Shown: in pieces, positions 1 to 5,969 of the stretch
Position numbering within the stretch: the first letter of the stretch is position 1
Layout: every line of letters starts with the position of its first letter
From: an uncultured Porphyromonas sp.
Lineage (GTDB): Bacteria > Bacteroidota > Bacteroidia > Bacteroidales > Porphyromonadaceae
DNA length: 11,794 nucleotides
NCBI RefSeq assembly: GCF_934359325.1
Contig: NZ_CAKRLH010000037.1
Location: 1-11,794 of the forward strand
Direction of reading: 5' to 3'
The notes under the pieces: model-generated
The model's input: only the letters and a program-made list of their open reading frames with translations
What the model was told of the DNA's origin: nothing
The model's database searches: none
Made by a program: the position numbers and the translations under genes

Positions 1-1022
1 GCGTCCTTGACTCCGCCGTGGAGCTTGAGGGACTTGGCAGTGGCGACGAGGATCGTGGCAGCGGGCTGGAGACCATTCTGACGGCAGACGATGTCGAGGA
101 ACTTCTCGGCACCGAGGTCAGCACCGAAGCCTGCCTCCGTGATGGCGTAGTCGCCGTAGTGGATCGCCATCTTGGTGGCGACGACGGAGTTGCATCCGTG
201 TGCGATATTAGCGAAGGGACCGCCGTGGATGAAGGCGGCGGTATTCTCGGTCGTCTGGACGAGATTAGGCTGGAGGGCGTCCATCAGGAGGACGGTGATC
301 GCACCGCCGATCTTCATGTCCCCTACGGTGAAGGGGCTGCCGTCCTTCTTATACCCCACGACGATGTTGTCGATGCGGCGACGGAGGTCGTCCATATCCT
401 TGGCGAGACAGAGGATCGCCATAATCTCGGATGCGGGCGTGATGTCAAATCCTGTCTCATTCACTTCACCATTACCATCCCCGAGACCGGTGACGATGTG
501 GCGGATGCTGCGGTCGTTGACGTCGAGGACGCGCCTCCAGGTGATCTTGGAGAGACCCTGGTCGTCGTTGCGGTGACGGTAAGCGTAGTTGTCGACGAGG
601 GCGGAGATGGTATTATTGGCTGAGGTGATGGCGTGGAAGTCTCCGGTGAAGTGGAGATTGATCTTATCCATCGGCAGCACCTGGGAGTAGCCACCGCCGG
701 CGGCGCCACCCTTGATGCCGAAGACCGGACCGAGGGAGGGCTCGCGGAGAGCGACGATCGCCTTCTTGCCGATCTGATTCATCCCGAGGGCGAGTCCGAT
801 GGAGACGGTAGTCTTGCCGATACCGGCCTTGGTGGGCGTGATGGCGGTGACGAGGATGAGGTGTCCGGCACCGTGCTGCTTCTCCTTGAGGACATCCAGG
901 CTGATCTTACCCATGTAGTGACCATAGGGGAGGAAGTCCTGTGTGGGGATATTCAGTGACTGAGCGATCTCCTGGATCGGCTTGAGCGTCGCTTCTCTGG
1001 CGATCTCGATATCTGATTTCAT
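1..1022 (-). CDS. fhs: Formate--tetrahydrofolate ligase, N-terminal part (runs off left edge)
   Basis: Cytosolic enzyme joining formate to tetrahydrofolate with ATP to give 10-formyl-THF for one-carbon metabolism. Reading the minus strand from the ATG at 1022 ([12 protein letters not shown]) gives 340 uninterrupted codons to the window edge; the family is usually about 555 residues, so the C-terminal 40% lies outside. Visible signatures are the ATP-binding loop [11 protein letters not shown] (residues 62-72) and the family signature [11 protein letters not shown] (105-115), followed by [16 protein letters not shown] (about 122-137). The loop has AGIGKTT rather than the commoner AGEGKTT, a variant I recall from Bacteroidales copies. 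A Bacteroidetes -7 box lies 32 bases upstream. It is transcribed away from the AraC gene, with that gene's terminator between them. Identification is firm; the missing end prevents judging completeness. Confidence 0.96.
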   Translation of the reverse strand, partial: MKSDIEIAREATLKPIQEIAQSLNIPTQDFLPYGHYMGKISLDVLKEKQHGAGHLILVTAITPTKAGIGKTTVSIGLALGMNQIGKKAIVALREPSLGPVFGIKGGAAGGGYSQVLPMDKINLHFTGDFHAITSANNTISALVDNYAYRHRNDDQGLSKITWRRVLDVNDRSIRHIVTGLGDGNGEVNETGFDITPASEIMAILCLAKDMDDLRRRIDNIVVGYKKDGSPFTVGDMKIGGAITVLLMDALQPNLVQTTENTAAFIHGGPFANIAHGCNSVVATKMAIHYGDYAITEAGFGADLGAEKFLDIVCRQNGLQPAATILVATAKSLKLHGGVKD

Positions 1023-1040
1023 AATTGTGTAGTGATTTGG

Positions 1041-1057
1041 TTTGGTGTTTCACCAAA
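1041..1057. repeat. Perfect inverted repeat over fhs transcription start
   Basis: TTTGGTG-TTT-CACCAAA is a perfect 7-bp inverted repeat with a 3-base centre. It overlaps the 3' half of the fhs -7 box and the predicted transcription start. It could be an operator, or a small hairpin at the 5' end of the fhs mRNA. No regulator is identified. Confidence 0.5.
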
Positions 1058-1061
1058 GGTA
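1054..1061 (-). promoter_or_regulatory. fhs promoter, Bacteroidetes -7 box TACCTTTG
   Basis: On the minus strand TACCTTTG matches the Bacteroidetes -7 consensus TAnnTTTG exactly and sits 32 bases before the fhs ATG. No convincing -33 TTTG is visible at the usual 19-21 base spacing, so this rests on the -7 box and its position. It overlaps an inverted repeat at 1041-1057. Confidence 0.6.
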
Positions 1062-1135
1062 CCCATAATTTTGCATCAGACTACTATCCGGACCTGACCT
1101 CATCAGGGGAGACGCACTGGAGTTTTACCTCGCCC

Positions 1136-1182
1136 GCCCGATCCCGCAGGGATCCCCGCCGCCGGGGAGTATCGTATCGGGC
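1136..1182. other. Structured non-coding element (possible three-way junction)
   Basis: Three nested complementary pairs fill 47 bases. The outer stem is GCCCGAT (1136-1142) with ATCGGGC (1176-1182). Inside are GATCCC-gca-GGGATC (1140-1154) and TCCCCG-ccgc-CGGGGA (1153-1168). The stems compete for a few bases at their joints (GAT at 1140-1142 and TC at 1153-1154), so not all can be full length at once. No open reading frame covers it. It lies between the AraC terminator and the fhs promoter. It may be a structured RNA, a protein-binding site or a dispersed repeat, and I do not recognise it as a known family. Confidence 0.4.
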
Positions 1183-1202
1183 AGGATAGAGATTGGTGAA
1201 GT

Positions 1203-1262
1203 CTAAACCCGGTATTAGTGATCACTAAACCCGGTAATAGTGACGACTAATACCGGGTTTAG
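1203..1262. repeat. Triple 22-bp-phased repeat with 17-bp inverted arms
   Basis: Two direct copies of a TAAACCCGGTAwTAGTGA unit begin at 1204 and 1226. A third copy in inverted orientation, TAATACCGGGTTTA, begins at 1248, so all three start exactly 22 bp apart. The outer arms 1203-1219 and 1246-1262 are a perfect 17-bp inverted repeat. Each core is itself close to the palindrome TAA-N2-CCGG-N2-TTA. A 22-bp period is about two helical turns and would put the sites on one face of the DNA. This suits a cooperative operator, but a dispersed genomic repeat is equally possible. Confidence 0.75.
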
Positions 1263-1284
1263 TTCGGGGGCGCAGGGGGGTAGC

Positions 1285-1337
1285 AAAAAAAAGAGGTCTC
1301 CCGCAGGTGATTAGCCTGTGGGAGACCTCTTCTTTTT
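1285..1337 (-). terminator. Intrinsic terminator of the AraC gene, possibly bidirectional
   Basis: A 17-bp stem (1291-1307 with 1315-1331, a single G-U wobble) closes a 7-base loop. On the minus strand it is followed by eight U (complement of 1285-1292), fitting termination just past the AraC stop codon at 1352. On the plus strand a run of five T (1333-1337) follows, so it could also work in that direction. Confidence 0.9.
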
Positions 1338-1351
1338 AGGTAGAGACGGGA

Positions 1352-2251
1352 TTACTTCTCCTTCATCTCTGCTCTTGCCTTCTCGCGGAGGAGCTTGTGG
1401 CGGCGCTGCGTGGGCGTCATGTCAAACTGTCGGCGACAGAAGACGGTGAAGTGGCTGGGGGAGGAGAAGCCAAAGTCCTTGATGATCTCCGAGAAGGGTA
1501 CGGCGGCATCAGCAAGCTGCTGGTCGATGTACTTCGCCTTCTCCTGGAGCATCCAGGTGTAGGGGGGCATATTGAAGGACTCCTGAAACTTCTTCTTGAA
1601 GACCCGCACCGGCATCCCCCTCTGATCGGCCAGATCCTGCACCGTCTTGGCTCGCAGGAAATTCTGGACCACAAACTCCTTGAAGTCGATCTCCTGACGC
1701 AGTAGGGGTGCCAGTAGCCAGGCCACCTGCTCCCTCTCGTAGAAGGCGCCGAGGTAGAAGAAGAGCTCCTTGAGCTTCGACTCGTAGATGTTGATGCAAT
1801 TGAGCTGATGGTCGTGCATGTAGATGATGCTCTGGAGGACCATCTTGATCGACTCGTGCGTGGGGAGTGAGATGAAGACGTGCGATGTGGGTGCCTTGTC
1901 CTTGAGTCCGGAGATGGCGTAGTTGTCGCAGAGCTGCGTGGGCTTGCTGAAGAAGAAGGTGTAGACTCTCGTCTCCTTCCCCTCGCCGTAGATCGTGACT
2001 GTGCGCTGCGTGCCGAGGAAGAGGAAGAAGTCCCCGCGGCAGGCGTGCTTCTCCGTCTCGTCCCTGTAGCTGTACGACGCACTGCGCGTCTCTACGAAGA
2101 CAAACATAAAGTGCTTCTCGCTGTCGATGACCATATGCTCACCTCGCCCCAGGGTATGAGCCTTGAAGGGGCAGCGTAGAGCGCATCCGTAGTGGTGACA
2201 ATTGAGATGTCGATCGAGATCGACTACATCTTTCTTATTATTCGTAATCAT
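1352..2251 (-). CDS. AraC-family transcriptional regulator
   Basis: 299-residue cytosolic regulator. The C-terminal third (about residues 190-290) is an AraC/XylS double helix-turn-helix: first helix pair around TVQDLADQRGMPVRVFKKKF, second around FSEIIKDFGFSSPSHFTVFC, ending in the typical DMTPTQRR. The N-terminal portion looks like a cupin-like sensor domain of low similarity. Near the N-terminus is a Cys/His cluster (C18, H19, H20, C23, C27) that could bind a metal or sense redox state, which is inference. The ATG at 2251 has a good Shine-Dalgarno GGAGGA (complement of 2255-2260), uncommon in this phylum, which fixes the start. The gene is divergent from the ABC/porin operon, so it is the natural candidate for its regulator; its ligand is unknown. 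Confidence 0.9.
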   Translation of the reverse strand: MITNNKKDVVDLDRHLNCHHYGCALRCPFKAHTLGRGEHMVIDSEKHFMFVFVETRSASYSYRDETEKHACRGDFFLFLGTQRTVTIYGEGKETRVYTFFFSKPTQLCDNYAISGLKDKAPTSHVFISLPTHESIKMVLQSIIYMHDHQLNCINIYESKLKELFFYLGAFYEREQVAWLLAPLLRQEIDFKEFVVQNFLRAKTVQDLADQRGMPVRVFKKKFQESFNMPPYTWMLQEKAKYIDQQLADAAVPFSEIIKDFGFSSPSHFTVFCRRQFDMTPTQRRHKLLREKARAEMKEK

Positions 2252-2284
2252 TAATCCTCCATTACTCTATTTCTCAGCGGTATC

Positions 2285-2330
2285 AGGTCTTTGTCTGCCT
2301 GTACCAAAAGTTTTACAAAGTTAGGTCTTT
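2285..2330. promoter_or_regulatory. Candidate operator: AGGTCTTT direct repeats
   Basis: AGGTCTTT occurs at 2285-2292 and 2323-2330, 38 bp apart. The second copy touches the -7 box of the AraC promoter, and the first lies in its leader. AraC-family proteins commonly bind direct repeats near their own promoter, so autoregulation is plausible but unproven. Confidence 0.3.
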
Positions 2331-2347
2331 TCGGTCAGATAAGCAAC
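2316..2347 (-). promoter_or_regulatory. Promoter of the AraC gene (GTTG-N20-TAACTTTG)
   Basis: On the minus strand a perfect Bacteroidetes -7 box TAACTTTG (2316-2323) lies 20 bases after GTTG (2344-2347), close to the consensus TTTG-N19-21-TAnnTTTG. It would give a leader of about 57 bases before the ATG at 2251. Confidence 0.7.
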
Positions 2348-2445
2348 CGAAATCCATAAGCGTTATTGTACATTCTCTTCTCTCGGGCAAAAACTATTGA
2401 TGCGAATTCTTGAAGATGTCGCTCCGTGCTTCACTTTCTTTTAGG

Positions 2446-2453
2446 TACCTTTG
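2446..2453 (+). promoter_or_regulatory. Promoter of the ABC/porin operon, -7 box TACCTTTG
   Basis: TACCTTTG matches TAnnTTTG exactly, 41 bases upstream of the preferred ATG at 2494. No clear -33 TTTG is present, which would fit a promoter that needs an activator such as the divergent AraC protein. Just downstream, ATTAGA (2456-2461) and TCTAAT (2469-2474) form a 6-bp inverted repeat at the predicted transcription start. Confidence 0.55.
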
Positions 2454-2493
2454 CGATTAGATAATTAGTCTAATGCTGTCTTTCAATGTAATT

Positions 2494-3441
2494 ATGAATA
2501 AGCAATCTGCTCTCGCGCTGCTCCTCGTAGGAGCACTCACTATACTGGCGACCATCTCCTGCACCGGCAAGGGAGGTAAGGAGGAGCGCCACGTGCCACC
2601 GCTGAAGATCGGCGCCATGTCCTCGATGGACTACCTACCCTACGTGGTGGCGGAGAAGATGGGGATCTATGACTCGCTGGGGCTGGAGGTGGAGATCGTC
2701 AAGTTTTTCTCTGCCAACGATCGGGATGCCGCCTTCCGTGCCGCTCAGGTGGATGGTACCGTGATCGACTATACCGGTGCGGCGATCCAGCATGCGGCCG
2801 GGATGCCTCTAGCGCTCATCACCGCCCACGACGGCTACTTCGAGATGATGGCGACCGACGGTCTCTCTACCATGGAGGATCTGAGGGGAAAGAAGGTGGG
2901 CGTCTCCCGCAATACGGTGATCGACTACTCGACCGACCTGATGCTCCGCGCCGCCGGTATGGAGCCGACGGACGTCGAGAAGCCGGAGGTGAATAAGATC
3001 CCCCTTCGGCTCGAGATGATGCTCGGTGGCGAGCTGGAGGGCTCCGTCTTCCCCGACCCCTTCATCACCATTGCGAAGTCTAAGGGCTTCGCCTCCCTCT
3101 CCTCCACGAAGTCTCTCGGCATCTCTGTCACCGGTACGATGATGCGACGCGAGGCTCTGGACGAGAAGTCTGAGTCGGTGAAGCTCCTCCTCCGGGGGTA
3201 CAATCTCGGCGTCGACTACCTGCTCTCTCATCCCCGCTCCGAGTGGCAGTCTATTCTCGTCGAGGATGCCGGCATCCCTGAGGGGCTGGTCGATCAGGTG
3301 ACCCTTCCGGACTATCGTCATGCGGCGCTCCCCTCAGCCAAGGATATGGAGGAGACGCTTGCCTGGCTCCATGAGCATGACCTCGTCCCGGCGGACTATA
3401 CCGGCGAGGGACTGGTGGACGGCTCGTACCTCCCGCAGTAA
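2494..3441 (+). CDS. ABC transporter substrate-binding lipoprotein (NMT1/THI5, nitrate/sulfonate/taurine type)
   Basis: Captures a small solute in the periplasm and hands it to the permease encoded downstream. The preferred start at 2494 (MNKQSALALLLVG) gives 315 residues with a clean lipoprotein signal ending at C23 (ATISC). An upstream in-frame ATG at 2473 would add seven residues and lies only about 20 bases from the -7 box. The mature protein starts with the family pattern LKIGAMSSMDYLPYVVAEKMGIY and continues with LEVEIVKFFSANDRDAAF and DLRGKKVGVSRNTV, typical of the SsuA/TauA/ThiY fold. First gene of an operon, 8 bases before the ATPase gene. The fold does not reveal the ligand; sulfonates, pyrimidines and other small anions or heterocycles are all handled by this family. 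Confidence 0.88.
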   Translation: MNKQSALALLLVGALTILATISCTGKGGKEERHVPPLKIGAMSSMDYLPYVVAEKMGIYDSLGLEVEIVKFFSANDRDAAFRAAQVDGTVIDYTGAAIQHAAGMPLALITAHDGYFEMMATDGLSTMEDLRGKKVGVSRNTVIDYSTDLMLRAAGMEPTDVEKPEVNKIPLRLEMMLGGELEGSVFPDPFITIAKSKGFASLSSTKSLGISVTGTMMRREALDEKSESVKLLLRGYNLGVDYLLSHPRSEWQSILVEDAGIPEGLVDQVTLPDYRHAALPSAKDMEETLAWLHEHDLVPADYTGEGLVDGSYLPQ

Positions 3442-3449
3442 CCGAGCTT

Positions 3450-4148
3450 ATGAGTCGGGTGTCGATAGAGCACCTCTCGGTCGCCTATAAGGGGCGACGA
3501 GGCGAGACGGTGGCGGTAGAGGATCTATCGCTCACGCTCGGGGATGGAGAGATCCTCGGGCTGACCGGTCCCTCGGGGTGCGGTAAGTCGACGCTCCTCC
3601 ACGTCCTCTCCGGGATCATCACCGACTATGAGGGGACGGTACTGATCGATGACCTGCCTCCGGACCCCAAGGTCCACTCCGTGGCGCTTGTTCCTCAGGG
3701 CTTTGCCCTCCTCCCGTGGATGACGGTGCGAGAGAATATCCTCCTTCCCCATACCCTCGGAGGGAAGGAGTGTCCCAACCTCTCCCACCTGGACGAGGTG
3801 CTGGAGACGCTTGAGATCGCCCCCTTCATCGATCGCTATCCGCGCGAACTGAGTGGCGGACAGCGGCAGCGGGTGGCTCTGGCGAGGGCGATGGTGCAGG
3901 ACCCGGACCTGCTGCTCCTCGATGAGCCCTTCTCGGCACTCGACATCGGGACGGCAGAGCGGAGTAGGACGCTCCTGCAGCACTTCCGCCGCAGCCTCGG
4001 ACTGACGACGATCCTCGTGAGCCATAATGTGGAGGAGATCGCCGGTCTCGCCGAGCGGGTCATCGTGATGGGTGGCACCCCGGGACGCATCCTCTCCGAG
4101 ACGAGAGGAGCGACGGCGGAGCGCATCGCAGAGGAGATCAAGTCATGA
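3450..4148 (+). CDS. ABC transporter ATP-binding protein (SsuB/TauB type)
   Basis: Cytoplasmic ATPase energising the importer. All motifs are present in 232 residues: Walker A GPSGCGKST (40-48), Q-loop Q83, signature LSGGQ (134-138), Walker B LLLLDEP (154-160), D-loop SALD (162-165) and H-loop H192 (VSHN). The sequence between Q-loop and signature (FALLPWMTVRENILLP) and the length match nitrate/sulfonate/taurine-type ATPases. Its TGA overlaps the permease start as ATGA (4145-4148), suggesting translational coupling and a fixed subunit ratio. Confidence 0.95.
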   Translation: MSRVSIEHLSVAYKGRRGETVAVEDLSLTLGDGEILGLTGPSGCGKSTLLHVLSGIITDYEGTVLIDDLPPDPKVHSVALVPQGFALLPWMTVRENILLPHTLGGKECPNLSHLDEVLETLEIAPFIDRYPRELSGGQRQRVALARAMVQDPDLLLLDEPFSALDIGTAERSRTLLQHFRRSLGLTTILVSHNVEEIAGLAERVIVMGGTPGRILSETRGATAERIAEEIKS

Positions 4149-4897
4149 GACCCGACAGTATCACTTATCGCTTCCTCGTCGGCACGCTGCTGATCAACGT
4201 GATCTGGTACGTAGCCTATCTCCTCATCGGCGAGGGGGCCTTGGTCTCGCCACTGGTGGTATACCGTCATCTGCCGGCACTCCTGGCAGGGAAGATGGGT
4301 CCGCACCTCCTGGCGAGTCTCTACCGGATCCTCCTCGGCATCCCCATTGCACTGCTCCTTGGGCTGGTCATCGCCTGGCTGATCTACAGCTACCGTCCCT
4401 TCGGGCGGGCGATGAATGCCCTCACCTACCTCGCCTATCCGATCCCGAAGCTCGCTCTCCTGCCGATCGTTATGCTGATCGCGGGTCTGGGCGATGGGGG
4501 GAAGGTGGCAATGATCGTTCTGATCCTGATCTTCCAGGTGATCGTCAACGTCCGTGACAGCCTCACGAATATCCCCCAGGAGAGCTTCCACATCGCTCGC
4601 TCCCTCGGCGCTGATCGCTGGCGTGTACTGCGGTACATCCTCCTGCCGGCTGCGCTGCCGGATATCCTCTCCACCCTGCGTGTCGCCATAGGGACGGCGA
4701 TCTCAGTCCTCTTCGTCACCGAGACCTACGGCACTGACCGCGGCATGGGGTACTTCATCACCGATGCCTGGATGCGCTTCGACTACATCGATATGTACGG
4801 CGGGATCGTCGTCCTGAGCATCACTGGATTTATCTTGTTTATTCTTACAGATATTGCTGAGGAGCACTTCTGTCGATGGCGCTCAGCAGGTCACTAA
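4145..4897 (+). CDS. ABC transporter permease (SsuC/TauC type, BPD_transp_1)
   Basis: Inner-membrane channel subunit of 250 residues. Hydrophobic segments occur near residues 9-30, 64-85, 95-115, 120-135 and at the C-terminus (about 220-240). The cytoplasmic EAA-loop that docks the ATPase is clear around IPQESFHIARSLGADRW followed by LPAALP (about residues 142-173). The start overlaps the end of the ATPase gene by four bases. The porin start codon follows 17 bases after its stop, so all four genes are probably one transcript. Confidence 0.93.
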   Translation: MRPDSITYRFLVGTLLINVIWYVAYLLIGEGALVSPLVVYRHLPALLAGKMGPHLLASLYRILLGIPIALLLGLVIAWLIYSYRPFGRAMNALTYLAYPIPKLALLPIVMLIAGLGDGGKVAMIVLILIFQVIVNVRDSLTNIPQESFHIARSLGADRWRVLRYILLPAALPDILSTLRVAIGTAISVLFVTETYGTDRGMGYFITDAWMRFDYIDMYGGIVVLSITGFILFILTDIAEEHFCRWRSAGH

Positions 4898-4914
4898 TTG
4901 CACTTCTTTATCTT

Positions 4915-5919
4915 ATGAAAAAAGCACTACTATCGCTTCTCCTCCTCTTCGTCCTAATGCCCGGTCTGGCGGCACAGGGGCACCACCACTTCGATAAGGG
5001 AAGGCGCCTCGAGATCCACGGGTACGGTCAGGTCTACTACGATGCGCTACTGGGACCGGGGAAGAATTCCTTTGGCGTCAATAAGTCAGAGCTTATGGGG
5101 ACTATGCGGATCACCGACCGGTGGAGTGCGACCGTCCTCTTTCAGCTCAATAGCCCGGCGATCCTCAAGGAGCTCAACATGTCCTACCGCTTCGCTCCGG
5201 AATTGAGCCTCAGGGTGGGACAGATGAAGACGCCCTTTGGGCTGGAGAACCAGCTGGCTCCCTTCCTCAATCCGCTGAGCCTTGGCGGAACAATGCCGAC
5301 GGTCTACTTCGCCGGCGTGGGGATGGATCCGCTTTACTCGGGGACCTCCGGGCGAGACATTGGTCTCGAGCTATCAGGAGATCTCTGGGACAGGGTGCTC
5401 TCGTACAAGCTGGCGGTGATGAATGGTCAGGGGATGAATGCCCTCGATCTCGGCACCACCAAGATGTACGGCGGTGCGCTCTACATTCGCCCCATCTCTA
5501 TGCTGACGCTCCACGCCTCCTACCTCGGTGGTGAGCTCCACGCTATGGGGTCTGGCAAGGGGGTCGAGGCGGGTGCGCCCTATATCCGTCACCGTATTAG
5601 TGGTGCCGTGCAGCTGACTACCAATCCGGTCTCCCTGACGGGTGAGTATATGTATGGCAAGGATGCCGAGGTCAGCAGTCAGGGTGCTTACCTCACCGCT
5701 GTGGCACATATGACCAAGCGGTATGACTTCGTCGCCTCCGTCGATTACCTCAAGACCGGAATGGGTCCCGGCAGTCTCCTCACCAGTACGCTCGGCGTGC
5801 AACATTGGTTTGGCAAGCTCTCCCGCTGGCAGCTGGAGTATCGTCTCGTCGCACCGCAGGGTGAGGGACATGGCCCGATGGACCACCACATCCGGATGCA
5901 ATTCCAGTTCGGCTTCTGA
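4915..5919 (+). CDS. Outer-membrane beta-barrel porin, last gene of ABC operon
   Basis: I chose the ATG at 4915 (MKKALLSLLLLFVLMPG), giving 334 residues with a standard signal peptide cut after LAAQ; an in-frame ATG at 4876 would lie inside the permease gene and spoil the signal. The mature protein begins GHHHFDKGRRLEIHGYGQVYYD and has alternating amphipathic strands throughout. It includes the Porin O/P-like stretch LSLRVGQMKTPFGLEN and ends in phenylalanine (MQFQFGF), as expected for BAM-assembled barrels. Histidines cluster at both ends (HHH at the mature N-terminus; HGPMDHH near the C-terminus), perhaps for metal binding, which is speculative. Its position suggests an outer-membrane entry route for the ABC ligand. 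Confidence 0.82.
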   Translation: MKKALLSLLLLFVLMPGLAAQGHHHFDKGRRLEIHGYGQVYYDALLGPGKNSFGVNKSELMGTMRITDRWSATVLFQLNSPAILKELNMSYRFAPELSLRVGQMKTPFGLENQLAPFLNPLSLGGTMPTVYFAGVGMDPLYSGTSGRDIGLELSGDLWDRVLSYKLAVMNGQGMNALDLGTTKMYGGALYIRPISMLTLHASYLGGELHAMGSGKGVEAGAPYIRHRISGAVQLTTNPVSLTGEYMYGKDAEVSSQGAYLTAVAHMTKRYDFVASVDYLKTGMGPGSLLTSTLGVQHWFGKLSRWQLEYRLVAPQGEGHGPMDHHIRMQFQFGF

Positions 5920-5945
5920 CGGTTAAGTTTTTCTGGCTAACTTTG
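5915..5945 (+). promoter_or_regulatory. Promoter of the lipoprotein pair (TCTG-N19-TAACTTTG)
   Basis: A perfect -7 box TAACTTTG (5938-5945) lies 19 bases after TCTG (5915-5918), a fair match to the Bacteroidetes -33 element. The upstream element overlaps the porin stop codon. The inverted repeat GGCTAAC (5935-5941) / GTTAGCC (5963-5969) covers the -7 box and abuts the ATG. Together these indicate a transcript independent of the ABC operon. Confidence 0.65.
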
Positions 5946-5969
5946 GTCTGTATATAAAACCCGTTAGCC

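Noticed and set aside
18..959. Plus-strand open frames at the left edge
   Set aside because: They lie opposite fhs, whose minus-strand protein matches the family signature exactly; these are complementary-strand shadows.
1203..1262. Invertible DNA segment flanked by the 17-bp inverted arms
   Set aside because: Only 26 bp separates the arms, too short for a serine invertase synapse, and no promoter lies between them.
2252..2472. Possible TPP (THI-box) riboswitch controlling the NMT1/THI5-like transporter
   Set aside because: A CTGAGA string occurs on the minus strand (about 2269-2276), but the rest of the THI-box pairing and conserved loops is missing, and it lies on the regulator side.
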